Positions 26,315-34,771 are shown, counted from the first letter of the stretch. The stretch is DNA of 64,000 nucleotides from Salmonella bongori NCTC 12419 (GCF_000252995.1 NC_015761.1:2108001-2172000), one strand, 5' to 3'. Numbers and translations are program-made. The notes: a model not told the origin generated them from the letters alone.

Positions 26315-27098
26315 CTGTGCCCTCTACATCCAGTTGATACAGCGCATCAAGAAAGGCCGGGATAAAACTGCCAGGCCCCTTACTACGCTCTGCCGCAGCC
26401 TGTCCCGCCAGTTTCATCCAGCAGCAGGCCGATGCGACATTATCCAGCGCAGCGCCAGGTAATGCACAACAGGCAGCCACGACCGCCGATAACGCGCAAC
26501 CGGTCCCTACAATGCGGGTCATTAACGGATCGCCACCAGGAATACTCACTGTGCGCTGACCATCGGTGACATAATCTGTCTCTCCCGTAACCACGACGAT
26601 GCAATCTGTCTGACGCGCCAGCGCCTGCGCTGCTGGTAGTGCGGCCAGCGCCGCCTCGGTCGTATCCACGCCGCGTCCGCTCAGCGCTATGCCGGCTAAC
26701 GCCATAATTTCCGAGGCGTTGCCACGGATTGCCGACGGGCGCAGGGACAAAAGTTCAAGACAAAATCGCCGACGAAACGCCAACGCCCCCACCGCAACAG
26801 GGTCGAGCGTCCACGGCGTTTTAGCGTCATAAGCACTCTCTACCGCCGCGCGCATCGCGTCGGCGCGTGAAGCCGTTAATGTTCCGACATTAATCAGTAA
26901 AGCGCTGGCGATGGCGGCAAACGGCCTGGCCTCGTCTGGGTCAATCACCATGGCGGGCGAGGCTCCTAGCGCCAGCAGCGTATTAGCGGTAAACGTTTGT
27001 ACAACATCATTAGTCATACAGTGCGTGAGCGGAGAGAGGTCGCGAAACTGTTTTAGCGTATGCGCCGCAAGCGTACGGCAGTGCAGGTCAGGCTGCAT
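26301..27098 (-). CDS. thiM: Hydroxyethylthiazole kinase ThiM
   Basis: Salvages 4-methyl-5-hydroxyethylthiazole by phosphorylation for thiamine synthesis. It has 265 residues. Characteristic stretches are SPLTHCMTNDVVQTFTANTLLALGASPAM and IVGTGCALSAVVAACCA. An AGGAGC ribosome site directly precedes the ATG and forms part of the riboswitch expression platform. It is the first gene of thiMD. Confidence 0.96.
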   Translation of the reverse strand: MQPDLHCRTLAAHTLKQFRDLSPLTHCMTNDVVQTFTANTLLALGASPAMVIDPDEARPFAAIASALLINVGTLTASRADAMRAAVESAYDAKTPWTLDPVAVGALAFRRRFCLELLSLRPSAIRGNASEIMALAGIALSGRGVDTTEAALAALPAAQALARQTDCIVVVTGETDYVTDGQRTVSIPGGDPLMTRIVGTGCALSAVVAACCALPGAALDNVASACCWMKLAGQAAAERSKGPGSFIPAFLDALYQLDVEGTDEKH

Positions 27099-27142
27099 GA
27101 TTCAGCTCCTGCCCGCGTGAAGAAGGGACACGAGCAGTGTCA

Positions 27143-27222
27143 GACTTCCCTACGCTGGCATTATCCAGATCAGGTAATACGGGTATTTCTCAGCCTTCAA
27201 TGAAGAAGGGCACCCCGAGTCG
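27143..27222 (-). promoter_or_regulatory. TPP riboswitch (thi box) controlling thiMD
   Basis: On the minus strand the leader contains the conserved THI elements GACTCGGGGTGCCC, GGCTGAGAAATACCC, ACCTGATCTGGATAATGCCAGCG and TAGGGAAGTC in the right order. This is the TPP-binding aptamer of thiM. The sequence between it and the start codon holds the AGGAGC ribosome site, so binding of TPP is expected to block translation, as in E. coli thiM. Confidence 0.97.
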
Positions 27223-27507
27223 TGAAACCCAGCTGGGTTAAGTGGGTTTTGTCATTAAGCATACTGTTTGCAACAGACAATGTAAATTTACAGCACGCGG
27301 TGCTCAATAATGTCATAGTTATCAGATAGTTCTCAAAACCTATTTTGTTCTGGTAAACGGGTTTCCGGTTATGTTGTTTCACAAGGCTTTCGTTTACACT
27401 TTTTACGAAAAGAGGCGTGAGATAACAAAATAGCGCTTGTCAGATGCGCCGCCAGCAGAAATGATACTCACGGATTTAACTGACCCGCATATGTGGAGGG
27501 TAAAAGT

Positions 27508-27822
27508 ATGAAAAGTAAATTGCTGCCTTGTGCGCTGTTGCTTGCAACCAGTTTTGCATGGGCCGCCCCCGCGACAACGGGCATCGATCAATATGAGTTA
27601 AAAAGCTTTATCGCCGACTTCACCCATTTCAAACCCGGCGATACCGTTCCGCAGATGTACCGTACCGATGAGTACAATATTAAGCAGTGGAAATTACGTA
27701 ACCTGCCCGCACCAGATGCCGGTACCCACTGGACTTATATGGGTGGCGCCTATGTGCTGATTAACGATACCGACGGCAAAATTATCAAAGCCTATGATGG
27801 CGAGATTTTTTATCATCGGTAA
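27508..27822 (+). CDS. rcnB: RcnB, periplasmic nickel/cobalt homeostasis protein
   Basis: A 104-residue RcnB/YohN-type protein. The signal peptide MKSKLLPCALLLATSFAWAA is cleaved near AWA-AP. The mature part is highly conserved (FKPGDTVPQMYRTDEYNIKQW, PDAGTHWTYMGGAYVLI, GKIIKAYDGEIFYHR). RcnB modulates Ni/Co export by RcnA in E. coli. The ATG at 27508 has GGAGGG about 9 bases upstream, and a GTG 15 bases earlier is less likely. Unlike in E. coli, rcnR and rcnA are not adjacent; thiM and its riboswitch lie upstream. A hairpin and the convergent stcD follow. Confidence 0.93.
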   Translation: MKSKLLPCALLLATSFAWAAPATTGIDQYELKSFIADFTHFKPGDTVPQMYRTDEYNIKQWKLRNLPAPDAGTHWTYMGGAYVLINDTDGKIIKAYDGEIFYHR

Positions 27823-27828
27823 ATGATT

Positions 27829-27856
27829 TACGCACTCTCTGCCTAAAGAGTGCGTA
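27829..27856. terminator. Hairpin between rcnB and stcD
   Basis: The 10-bp perfect inverted repeat TACGCACTCT / AGAGTGCGTA has an 8-base loop between two convergent genes. U-tracts are weak on both sides, so it may act as an RNA 3' stabiliser as much as a terminator. Confidence 0.5.
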
Positions 27857-27865
27857 CAGAATAAA

Positions 27866-28888
27866 CTAATTATAAGATACGACGATTAATGCCTTCGATT
27901 GTAATGGCCCCGCTTTAATTTTTGCGGGATCGAGGACATAATATGTTGCAAAAACAGGAATGCTTTCCACCGCGTTGACGGCGCTGCCTTTGGCATATGT
28001 TTTGAAAATGCTGTTTATGGCTGTTCCCTTATTTATTTTAAGTAGGCTATGATTTGAATCTCTCAGGATAAACCCTACGCCATTATCATTATCCGGCTTC
28101 AGGACGGATTCATTCTCATCCCAGACTAAATCACTGCGCAAATTTACCGATATCTGCCGTGAGGTCAGCGTTGCATTGCGTACCTGGTTTTTGCAATCCA
28201 GAATAATATCGCCCTGTTTAGAAAATTCACTGACTTCTCCTTTCGCGCGAAGTTTGGTCATCGGCACCGGATCCAGGGTGATAGTAAGGTTCTGGGGAGC
28301 ACAGGTGGTTTCTTTGCGATTGTAATTTATCGTTAAATTAGCCTTATAAACGCCTTTTCCATTAAGATCTGCGATAACGTTTGCAACACATTCTCTGTTC
28401 CCCCAACAACCAATATATCTTAAAATAAATACAAGCCACTCTCTACCACCCCATTGATTCTTTGCGCCCGACATCACCGCTATATTGTCTATGCTAACGG
28501 AGTACCCGCCATTTGCAGAAACGGTCACCGCCTCCAGTGAACTTATTTCTGAAACTGTAATCTTATAGGGGCCTTCGAACACACCATTTTTATTTTGCAT
28601 ACTTATCTCACTACTGCTCTGCCATTCAACTTTTAGCCTTAACTTAACGCTGTTGTCCGGTCCCATACCAATAATATACTCGGAGGTCTCTAATTTACTT
28701 ACCACATCATTATTTTCGCAGGTAGAATCAGTAAAAGCATTTGAAATGATCGCTGACTCCTCACCTCCCAGCATCAGGCTATCGGACTGAATAGTATATT
28801 CCTTTGTGTTAGTTAACGTCGCGCTACACGCCGCATTACTCAACGGTGTAAACGAGATCATCATTAATAAAAATAGTAGTCTTTTCAT
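27866..28888 (-). CDS. stcD: Stc fimbrial tip adhesin/minor subunit StcD
   Basis: Last gene of the stcABCD chaperone-usher operon. It has 340 residues and an N-terminal signal peptide (MKRLLFLLMMISFTPLSNA). The N-terminal part would be the receptor-binding domain, and the C-terminal part would be a pilin domain that ends ALIVVSYN, a terminal beta-strand typical of pilins. Several cysteines are present (ACSA, TCEN, CWGNREC, TCAP). Composition is visibly AT-rich compared with core neighbours. It occupies the position of E. coli yehA. The receptor is unknown. Confidence 0.85.
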   Translation of the reverse strand: MKRLLFLLMMISFTPLSNAACSATLTNTKEYTIQSDSLMLGGEESAIISNAFTDSTCENNDVVSKLETSEYIIGMGPDNSVKLRLKVEWQSSSEISMQNKNGVFEGPYKITVSEISSLEAVTVSANGGYSVSIDNIAVMSGAKNQWGGREWLVFILRYIGCWGNRECVANVIADLNGKGVYKANLTINYNRKETTCAPQNLTITLDPVPMTKLRAKGEVSEFSKQGDIILDCKNQVRNATLTSRQISVNLRSDLVWDENESVLKPDNDNGVGFILRDSNHSLLKINKGTAINSIFKTYAKGSAVNAVESIPVFATYYVLDPAKIKAGPLQSKALIVVSYN

Positions 28889-28903
28889 AGCATCACCTGA
28901 AAA

Positions 28904-31384
28904 TTACCGACAAACATAAACATTATTTTCATCAATCTGCTTATCAAACGTGATTTTACAGAAAAGACCTTGTTGTTTATCTGTCGCGACTTTTACCGAA
29001 ACGGGAACTTTTTCAGTACGAATAAATACCCGACTGCCCTGCCCTACCAGCCCTACATTATTTCCTTTGTCATCTTCCACTTCATAACCAAACGTTAAAG
29101 GCTCGCCATCTGCGCGCCGCGCCAGGAAATAAAAAGGTTTGCTGGTTTCTGTTTCGAAATCAACCAAGACCACGGCTCCGCGATAAGGTACTGTAACTTT
29201 ACGGTTTCCCAACAAAGCGACATCACTTTCACTTTCGGAGATATCAAGCGAGATAAAGTTTTGCCGGTATGGCGTCAATGCTTCTAATACGGCGTAACCT
29301 TTTGCATTGGTACGTAAATAAGGACGCCCCTGCACCGCCGCATCTTCCAGATACGGCGCATTAATAATTGCGATCGTATCATTAAGTCGAGGGGCTAAAT
29401 GCACACCGTTAGCCCATGCCACCAGTCCTCCCTGAATATTACCGCCAACCTGATGGTATTTATTGGACTGGCTATAGCTACCGCCGATCGTCGCCAGTGG
29501 GGCGTTCCAGGTTAGCGCTCCTCCGACTGTCGTTTGGTGCTCCTGGCGCTGGTGGCTGAGGTTTGTCGTGTAATTAAACTGATCGCGATTACCGAAGTTG
29601 CCACTAAGGCTGGTGTTGTTGGCCTCATAGCCTTGATCGTCAAAAGTAGTGGAATTCGATAAATAGATATCTCGATTTCCCCCACTCTCTCTTTGTCCCC
29701 ATGTTAATGGAATAGAAAAATAGATATTAAAACGTTTATCTTCGCGATTATTGCTGTCATACGTCTGGGTTGCCGATAGCGTAAAACTGAGCCGCTGCCA
29801 GCTATTACTGTAGCTTAACTGGTAATCTTTTCCGGTACCACTACGTCCCCAATAATCGCGCCACAGGGCGCTGGCGGTAAAATATCCCCATCTGTCAGGT
29901 AACGTCTGATTAATATTGAGAGTAAAAGTATTTTTGCGCCCGAAGTCATTCTCATAATAATCGGCGATATCATAAATATCGTCATCATCGCGATGATAAT
30001 GCTCCCGATTATTCCCCCAGACATGATCGTTAAAAGTGCGATAATCACGTGATGAGTAGCGATACGCCGCCAGAGAAAAATGAGTGGCTGACTGCGGAAG
30101 ATATTTATTCCAGGCAATCTGATAACTTTGGCCATCAAAAACATCACCATTATCCTGCTTACTGTGAGACAACGTACCGTCAACAGATACCGCACCAATC
30201 AATGTATTCCACCCGGTACCAAGGGTTAATGAGCGATAATCGCTGGCTAACATCGTTCCGCCATACAACGTCAGCAAATTATTGACCCCGTACTGATAGG
30301 TGCCCTGGATAAAATCGGTTTGTTGAGAAGCGCCTTCAATTTTGCTTCGCCCGGCAGCGAAATCATATTTCGCCACGCCGGGCTGCACCATATTAGGAAC
30401 GGAAGAATACGGAACAGTAAAGCGTGAAACGGTACCGTCAGCCTCTTTAATACTCACGTCCAGATCGGCCCCGCCCCCGGCCAGTTGAAGATCTTCAAAC
30501 ACAAAGGGCCCTGGCGGAACTTCTTTCTGATAAACAATAAAACCATTCTGCTCCACCGTTACCAGAGCGTTACTTTGCGCCACGCCACGCACAACCGGAG
30601 CAAAGTTTTGCTTAGAGTGCGGCAGCATTTGCATATCACGCCAGAAGCGCACCCCGCGAAAGCGTACCGTATCAAAAATATCCCCACCGGTGTATTGCTC
30701 CCCCAGGCGCATTGTTCCCAGTACCACCGGGAAATCACGCTCCAGATACAGGGTGTTGCTCTGCCATTTACCCGCTGAGTTTTCGCTTTTGGAAAAATTA
30801 GCGTTGGAATGTAACTGCCATCCAAGCAGATTTAGTCCACTAACAAAATTTGCATAACTATTTTTCTCGCTGCCGCCACTTTTATAATGGCTGTAATACT
30901 CGCTGGCATAGTACGAGGTGTAAAAAGCGTTAATTCCACGATCCCACGTCTCCGGAGGCGCATATCCCGCCTCATGCTCCAACACATAAGCTTGAGGAAC
31001 GCTCAGATAAAGGTTAAAAGCGGCAGTATCATAAGAAACGCTCCCGCCCTGGACCACTGTTTTCAACGCAATACATTTATCTTCTTTACTTTGTGGCGTG
31101 AATCTAATCCCCAGACTGGCGATCAGTTCCTGAGAAACACAGGTATTATCAGGATTATCTGGAATATCAATTTCATAGTTTCCGCGCCATTCTTTATTGA
31201 CATAAACGTCCATCTCATAAACGCCACCCATAGGTTTGGTACTGTCGATCTGATAACGGGAAACTTTTTCACCTTTCAACCCACCAAACATGAAGTTGGT
31301 ATCAAAGGTTTCTTCCTCAGCCCAGGCGGGTGAAATGAGTAACGCCGCAAGAATCGATAGCGTGATGGTATTTAACTTTTCCAT
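28904..31384 (-). CDS. stcC: Outer-membrane fimbrial usher StcC
   Basis: PapC/FimD-type usher, 826 residues, the same size as E. coli YehB. A signal peptide (MEKLNTITLSILAALLISPAWA) is followed by the N-terminal chaperone-binding domain (FDTNFMFGGLKGEKVSRYQ), a 24-strand pore with a plug, and a C-terminal domain holding a cysteine pair (LFCKITF...NVYVCR). The motifs QNGFIVYQKEVPPGPFVFEDL and RDFPVVLGTMRLGEQYTGGD are usher hallmarks. It secretes StcA and StcD. The gap to stcB is 28 bases. Confidence 0.93.
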   Translation of the reverse strand: MEKLNTITLSILAALLISPAWAEEETFDTNFMFGGLKGEKVSRYQIDSTKPMGGVYEMDVYVNKEWRGNYEIDIPDNPDNTCVSQELIASLGIRFTPQSKEDKCIALKTVVQGGSVSYDTAAFNLYLSVPQAYVLEHEAGYAPPETWDRGINAFYTSYYASEYYSHYKSGGSEKNSYANFVSGLNLLGWQLHSNANFSKSENSAGKWQSNTLYLERDFPVVLGTMRLGEQYTGGDIFDTVRFRGVRFWRDMQMLPHSKQNFAPVVRGVAQSNALVTVEQNGFIVYQKEVPPGPFVFEDLQLAGGGADLDVSIKEADGTVSRFTVPYSSVPNMVQPGVAKYDFAAGRSKIEGASQQTDFIQGTYQYGVNNLLTLYGGTMLASDYRSLTLGTGWNTLIGAVSVDGTLSHSKQDNGDVFDGQSYQIAWNKYLPQSATHFSLAAYRYSSRDYRTFNDHVWGNNREHYHRDDDDIYDIADYYENDFGRKNTFTLNINQTLPDRWGYFTASALWRDYWGRSGTGKDYQLSYSNSWQRLSFTLSATQTYDSNNREDKRFNIYFSIPLTWGQRESGGNRDIYLSNSTTFDDQGYEANNTSLSGNFGNRDQFNYTTNLSHQRQEHQTTVGGALTWNAPLATIGGSYSQSNKYHQVGGNIQGGLVAWANGVHLAPRLNDTIAIINAPYLEDAAVQGRPYLRTNAKGYAVLEALTPYRQNFISLDISESESDVALLGNRKVTVPYRGAVVLVDFETETSKPFYFLARRADGEPLTFGYEVEDDKGNNVGLVGQGSRVFIRTEKVPVSVKVATDKQQGLFCKITFDKQIDENNVYVCR

Positions 31385-31412
31385 TATCTATCCTCAGGTT
31401 AATTCCCCGCCT

Positions 31413-32093
31413 TTAATTTGCTGCTTTGATAGTCTCGCTTAAATAATTACCAGAATCATCAATTAGCGTTACGGTATAATTATTCACAACTGTCGTTGTG
31501 GGAACATTTTGCGATGACCATGGTGCCAGTAACAAGGTCTCTTTATTTAATTTATTTTTTGCTTTAACTTCCGGAATAGTGACCCAATTTGCTGAGTTAT
31601 TTTTTATACTAATGCCACCAGACGCTTTAAACAACTGCAAGCGGGAAAATGTCGCTTTATCGACTTTTTGTACGCCTTGTGGACGATAGATCAACTTTAT
31701 CCGGTTTTGCAGCGCAAATTTAATAACATTTTTATCTTTGCTTTCACCTGAATTTGGCGGAATATCCAGTACATTGAGATAGAAAAGACTTTCACGATCG
31801 CCGGGCAGATTATTTACAAGTTTCTTTATTTTTAATTGCTGGCCGGAATCTGCCGCCACCCTGATGACGGGGGGCGTCAGAACAAATGGAACCTGTAATT
31901 TTTCTGGTGGCAGGCTGGTATCGCCATTATCAATCCATGCCTGGATAAGCGAACTTCGTTTACTGTCATTCATTAATTGTACAGTAATATCTTTTTTCTG
32001 GGCCGGATAAATAACACGCGTACCATAGATATAAACGCCGCTCCACGCTGGCATAGCGGCACAGGCCAGCCATAAGGCAATCATCCGTTTCAT
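31413..32093 (-). CDS. stcB: Periplasmic pilus chaperone StcB
   Basis: PapD-like chaperone, 226 residues. A signal peptide ends near MPAWS. The first Ig domain starts GVYIYGTRVIYPAQKKDITVQL with the conserved arginine. The G1 strand region includes the conserved LKIKKL and FYLNVLDIPP stretch, and KLIYRP precedes the second domain. It caps pilin subunits by donor-strand complementation and delivers them to StcC. It lies between stcA and stcC in the same operon. Confidence 0.92.
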   Translation of the reverse strand: MKRMIALWLACAAMPAWSGVYIYGTRVIYPAQKKDITVQLMNDSKRSSLIQAWIDNGDTSLPPEKLQVPFVLTPPVIRVAADSGQQLKIKKLVNNLPGDRESLFYLNVLDIPPNSGESKDKNVIKFALQNRIKLIYRPQGVQKVDKATFSRLQLFKASGGISIKNNSANWVTIPEVKAKNKLNKETLLLAPWSSQNVPTTTVVNNYTVTLIDDSGNYLSETIKAAN

Positions 32094-32153
32094 GGCAGAT
32101 ACCCTTATAAAAAAGAATGCAGGCGGCTAAATCCTTAGCCGCCAAAAAGAGAA

Positions 32154-32687
32154 CTAGTCAGTCAGTACTGTCATTGTCAATACCGATTCAACAAGACCTG
32201 GCGTTACCGTGTTTTCAACCGCAGCATACCGGGCTGTAAAATTCAGGGTATAGACGCCCTTGTCAAATTTAGCCGGGTCCAGCTTAAAATTCCCCGAATT
32301 ATCCAGTTCCACCTGAGTACCATCGAGAAAAACAGCAAAACCTGCGCCGTTGTTAGATGCGGTATTTTTAGTTATCTGTGTGTTGTCCACAAATTGAGAA
32401 CGGTTAAAACTAATTCTTGGATTAGCGGTATTCGTACATTTTACTTTTAAAATCGCTTCAGGACTGGTGTATCCTGTATATATATCGCCAGGGTTTAAGC
32501 CAGTCAATTGGTCGACACCGACCTGCGATAATTCAATGGTCGCGCTGTTTACACCTTCAAATGTACAGGATGCCCCTACCACTTCTCCGTTAATTTTTAG
32601 TTCACCCATATCTTCATCAGCAGCAAAAGCCCCGGCGCTCATAAAAACAGAAGACACTACCGCAGCGGCAATAATTGAACGTTTCAT
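32154..32687 (-). CDS. stcA: Major fimbrial subunit StcA
   Basis: Pilin, 177 residues. A signal peptide (MKRSIIAAAVVSSVFMSAGAFA) precedes a mature N-terminal extension (LKINGEVVGASCTFEG). A disulfide pair is expected between SCTF and VKCTN, and the protein ends with beta-strands. A good ribosome site (AAGGAAGAG) precedes the ATG. It is first in the operon, with an AT-rich 230-base leader/promoter region upstream that holds a Fur-box-like palindrome and no GATC site. Phase variation by Dam, as in pap, is therefore not suggested. Confidence 0.9.
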   Translation of the reverse strand: MKRSIIAAAVVSSVFMSAGAFAADEDMGELKINGEVVGASCTFEGVNSATIELSQVGVDQLTGLNPGDIYTGYTSPEAILKVKCTNTANPRISFNRSQFVDNTQITKNTASNNGAGFAVFLDGTQVELDNSGNFKLDPAKFDKGVYTLNFTARYAAVENTVTPGLVESVLTMTVLTD

Positions 32688-32833
32688 AATCTCTTCCTTA
32701 ATGAAGTAATTTCTATTTATTAAGAGTTATTAACCCTTGAAAAGAAAACTCTCATAGGCAGGAAGTTACCGCAATGTAAATGCGATGTTTTATTGATTTA
32801 AAGCAACTTACACTTTGCAATATAATTGCAACA

Positions 32834-32856
32834 AATAATCATTGATTATCATTATT
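32834..32856. promoter_or_regulatory. Fur-box-like palindrome upstream of stcA
   Basis: A 23-bp imperfect palindrome with 9-base arms AATAATCAT and ATCATTATT (8 of 9 pair) lies 147 bases before the stcA ATG. Read on the minus strand, a 19-base window (32838-32856) matches 14 of 19 positions of the classic Fur consensus, including an unbroken run of 13. No start site is visible to fix its geometry. Iron regulation is inferred, not shown. Confidence 0.5.
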
Positions 32857-32917
32857 CCGTAAACTTATTAATTACCGAAACTTACCGATGTTATACATAA
32901 ACAACGCAAATAAAAAA

Positions 32918-32947
32918 GCCCACATCATTGATACCAATGATGTGGGC
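32918..32947 (-). terminator. Intrinsic terminator of yehE
   Basis: A 13-bp perfect stem, GCCCACATCATTG / CAATGATGTGGGC, has a 4-base loop and is followed on the minus strand by TTTTTT. It is a strong rho-independent terminator that separates yehE from the stc promoter region. Confidence 0.92.
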
Positions 32948-32964
32948 CTGTGAATTAGTCCAGG

Positions 32965-33246
32965 TTAGTCGTAACGGTTAATAATAATCTGGCGAGTACT
33001 GTCACCTGGCACTGTATAGCTTTGCGTCGTCACACCTCTCATCGGCGTAGCGGCAGGCGCCTGAAGCGTTGAAACATAGGTCGTATTACCGCAACGCTGC
33101 TGCAACTGAGTGTTCGTTACCTCTGTGCTGCATGTCGGTGCGGTTACTTGTCCACTGATGGTTAATGTTGCGCTATCAGAAGCAAAAACAGGAATACTTA
33201 TTCCATAAGCCGAAACTATAATTCCCATCAGCAAATATTTTCTCAT
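32965..33246 (-). CDS. yehE: Small secreted pilin-like protein YehE
   Basis: 93 residues of unknown function, matching E. coli YehE in length and pattern. A signal peptide (MRKYLLMGIIVSAYGISIPVFA) leads into DSATLTISGQVTAPTCSTEV and a second cysteine in QQRCGNTTY. The mature start resembles the first strand of chaperone-usher pilins (G-V-x-x-P-x-C), and the product ends in a short beta-like segment, IIINRYD. The ATG at 33246 is supported by conservation. A TTG at 33255 has the better-spaced AGGA site and would add three residues. It lies upstream of stcA on the same strand but is closed off by its own terminator. Confidence 0.82.
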   Translation of the reverse strand: MRKYLLMGIIVSAYGISIPVFASDSATLTISGQVTAPTCSTEVTNTQLQQRCGNTTYVSTLQAPAATPMRGVTTQSYTVPGDSTRQIIINRYD

Positions 33247-33455
33247 TGTCAGCAATTGTTCCTGTAGTGAACGTTAAACCCTACGCAGGCCGCCTGGCGA
33301 GCAGTATGGACATACTGATACTTTAAAACCAATTGAAAAAATAAATCAGTGAGATAGATATGAACAATTAAAATAATGTTTTTACCAATCAATTCAGATA
33401 AACGCCCGCTTATTTAAACAGGAGTTAATAATAGAGAAGTAATTATTTAGTTAAT

Positions 33456-33493
33456 ACATTCACCGCATCAATATATATTGTTACGGTGAATGT
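33456..33493 (-). terminator. Large hairpin after mrp
   Basis: The 10-bp perfect stem ACATTCACCG / CGGTGAATGT encloses a second 12-base palindrome, CAATATATATTG, 30 bases beyond the mrp stop. The tail on the minus strand is AT-rich but not a pure U-tract, so the role could be termination or 3' protection. The 33256-33455 stretch otherwise shows only AT-rich sequence with no gene. Confidence 0.5.
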
Positions 33494-33522
33494 CTGGTTG
33501 ACATTGCAAGGCGTAGGCGTGA

Positions 33523-34632
33523 TTACACTGCGCGGAAAGCGATTTCCCCTGGAATGACTTCGCCCTGCCAGTAGAGCTGTGCCGCCACACGATCGGCTAA
33601 ATCGCGATAAATGGCGGTGAATTCACTGTCGGGACGGCTGACCACGGTCGGAGTGCCTTTATCGAGATCTTCGCGCAGGCTAATATGCAACGGCATCTGA
33701 CCCAGAAGCTGAGTGTGATATTTCTCCGCCAGCTTCTGCGCCCCACCGGTACCGAAAATCGGTTCGTGATGACCGCAATTGCTACAAATATGCATACTCA
33801 TATTCTCAACGATGCCGAGCACCGGTACTTCGACCTTCTCAAACATGACGATGCCTTTTTTGGCGTCAATCAGCGCGATATCCTGCGGCGTAGTGACCAC
33901 GACCGCGCCGGTAACGGGGATGTTCTGCGCCAGCGTCAGCTGAATATCCCCGGTTCCCGGAGGCATATCCAGGACCAGATAATCCAGATCCGGCCACAGC
34001 GTCTCCTGCAACATTTGCATCAGCGCTTTACTGGCCATCGGGCCGCGCCATACCATCGCGTTATCGTCAGTCACCAGATAGCCGATCGAATTGGTCGCCA
34101 GGCCGTGTGACATAATCGGCGCCATATGCGTGCCATCCGGCGATGTCGGACGCTGATCTTCCGCGCCCAGCATTGTCGGAATAGACGGACCGTAAATATC
34201 GGCGTCCAGAATCCCGACCTTCGCCCCTTCAGCCGCTAACGCCAGCGCTAGGTTGACCGCTGTGGACGATTTACCCACGCCGCCTTTACCAGAGCTCACG
34301 GCGATGATGTTTTTCACACCATTAATACCCGGCTGATTTTTTACGCGTTTCAGCGTGGCAATATTGTGCGACAGTTTCCAGTCGATGGCTTTCGCGCCGG
34401 TGATACGCAGCAGATCGGCGCTGCATTGCTCTTTTAATACCTCAAACGCGCTGTTCCAGACAAACGGCATAACCAGTTCAATATGCAGCGTGTCATCCAT
34501 CCAGGCAACATGGTGCAACGCCTTAAGCGTGGTGAGGTTATGCTTCAGGGTTGGGTGCTGAAAATTCGCCAGCGTCCCGGTGACCATCGCCCGCAGGGTA
34601 TCTGGTGATTTGGCCTGGGATTGTTCGTTCAT
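33523..34632 (-). CDS. mrp: Iron-sulfur cluster carrier ATPase Mrp (ApbC)
   Basis: Cytoplasmic P-loop NTPase that binds and transfers 4Fe-4S clusters. In Salmonella the gene is known as apbC, from thiamine-synthesis genetics. It has 369 residues: an N-terminal MIP18/DUF59 domain (about 5-90), then the deviant Walker A SGKGGVGKSSTAVNLALALA, and the cluster-binding CSNCGHHEP. A GGAGTCGGG ribosome region precedes the ATG at 34632. It is divergent from metG, with promoters that appear to overlap. Confidence 0.95.
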   Translation of the reverse strand: MNEQSQAKSPDTLRAMVTGTLANFQHPTLKHNLTTLKALHHVAWMDDTLHIELVMPFVWNSAFEVLKEQCSADLLRITGAKAIDWKLSHNIATLKRVKNQPGINGVKNIIAVSSGKGGVGKSSTAVNLALALAAEGAKVGILDADIYGPSIPTMLGAEDQRPTSPDGTHMAPIMSHGLATNSIGYLVTDDNAMVWRGPMASKALMQMLQETLWPDLDYLVLDMPPGTGDIQLTLAQNIPVTGAVVVTTPQDIALIDAKKGIVMFEKVEVPVLGIVENMSMHICSNCGHHEPIFGTGGAQKLAEKYHTQLLGQMPLHISLREDLDKGTPTVVSRPDSEFTAIYRDLADRVAAQLYWQGEVIPGEIAFRAV

Positions 34633-34715
34633 CCCGACTCCTTTTTTGGTATAAATAACGAATAACTCGTGCAGTAGTTTACATGAAGAGCATAGGTTAG
34701 TACTTACTTAATAAT

Positions 34716-34752
34716 GCCCCTTTTGGTACTATCAAAGCCCCTTTTTTACAAT
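34716..34752. promoter_or_regulatory. Overlapping divergent promoters of mrp and metG with a direct repeat
   Basis: For metG, TTGGTA (34723-34728) and TACAAT (34747-34752) form a promoter with an 18-base spacer. For mrp on the other strand, TTGATA (34735-34730) lies between them and has a weak -10 near 34708-34713. GCCCCTTTT occurs at 34716 and again at 34737, 21 bases apart. The metG leader would be only about 13 bases. Confidence 0.45.
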
Positions 34753-34771
34753 AGAAGAAGTAATACCCACT

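Noticed and set aside
32688..32964. Dam-dependent phase-variation switch before stcA
   Set aside because: No GATC site is present in the stretch between stcA and yehE, so a Pap-type switch has no sequence support.
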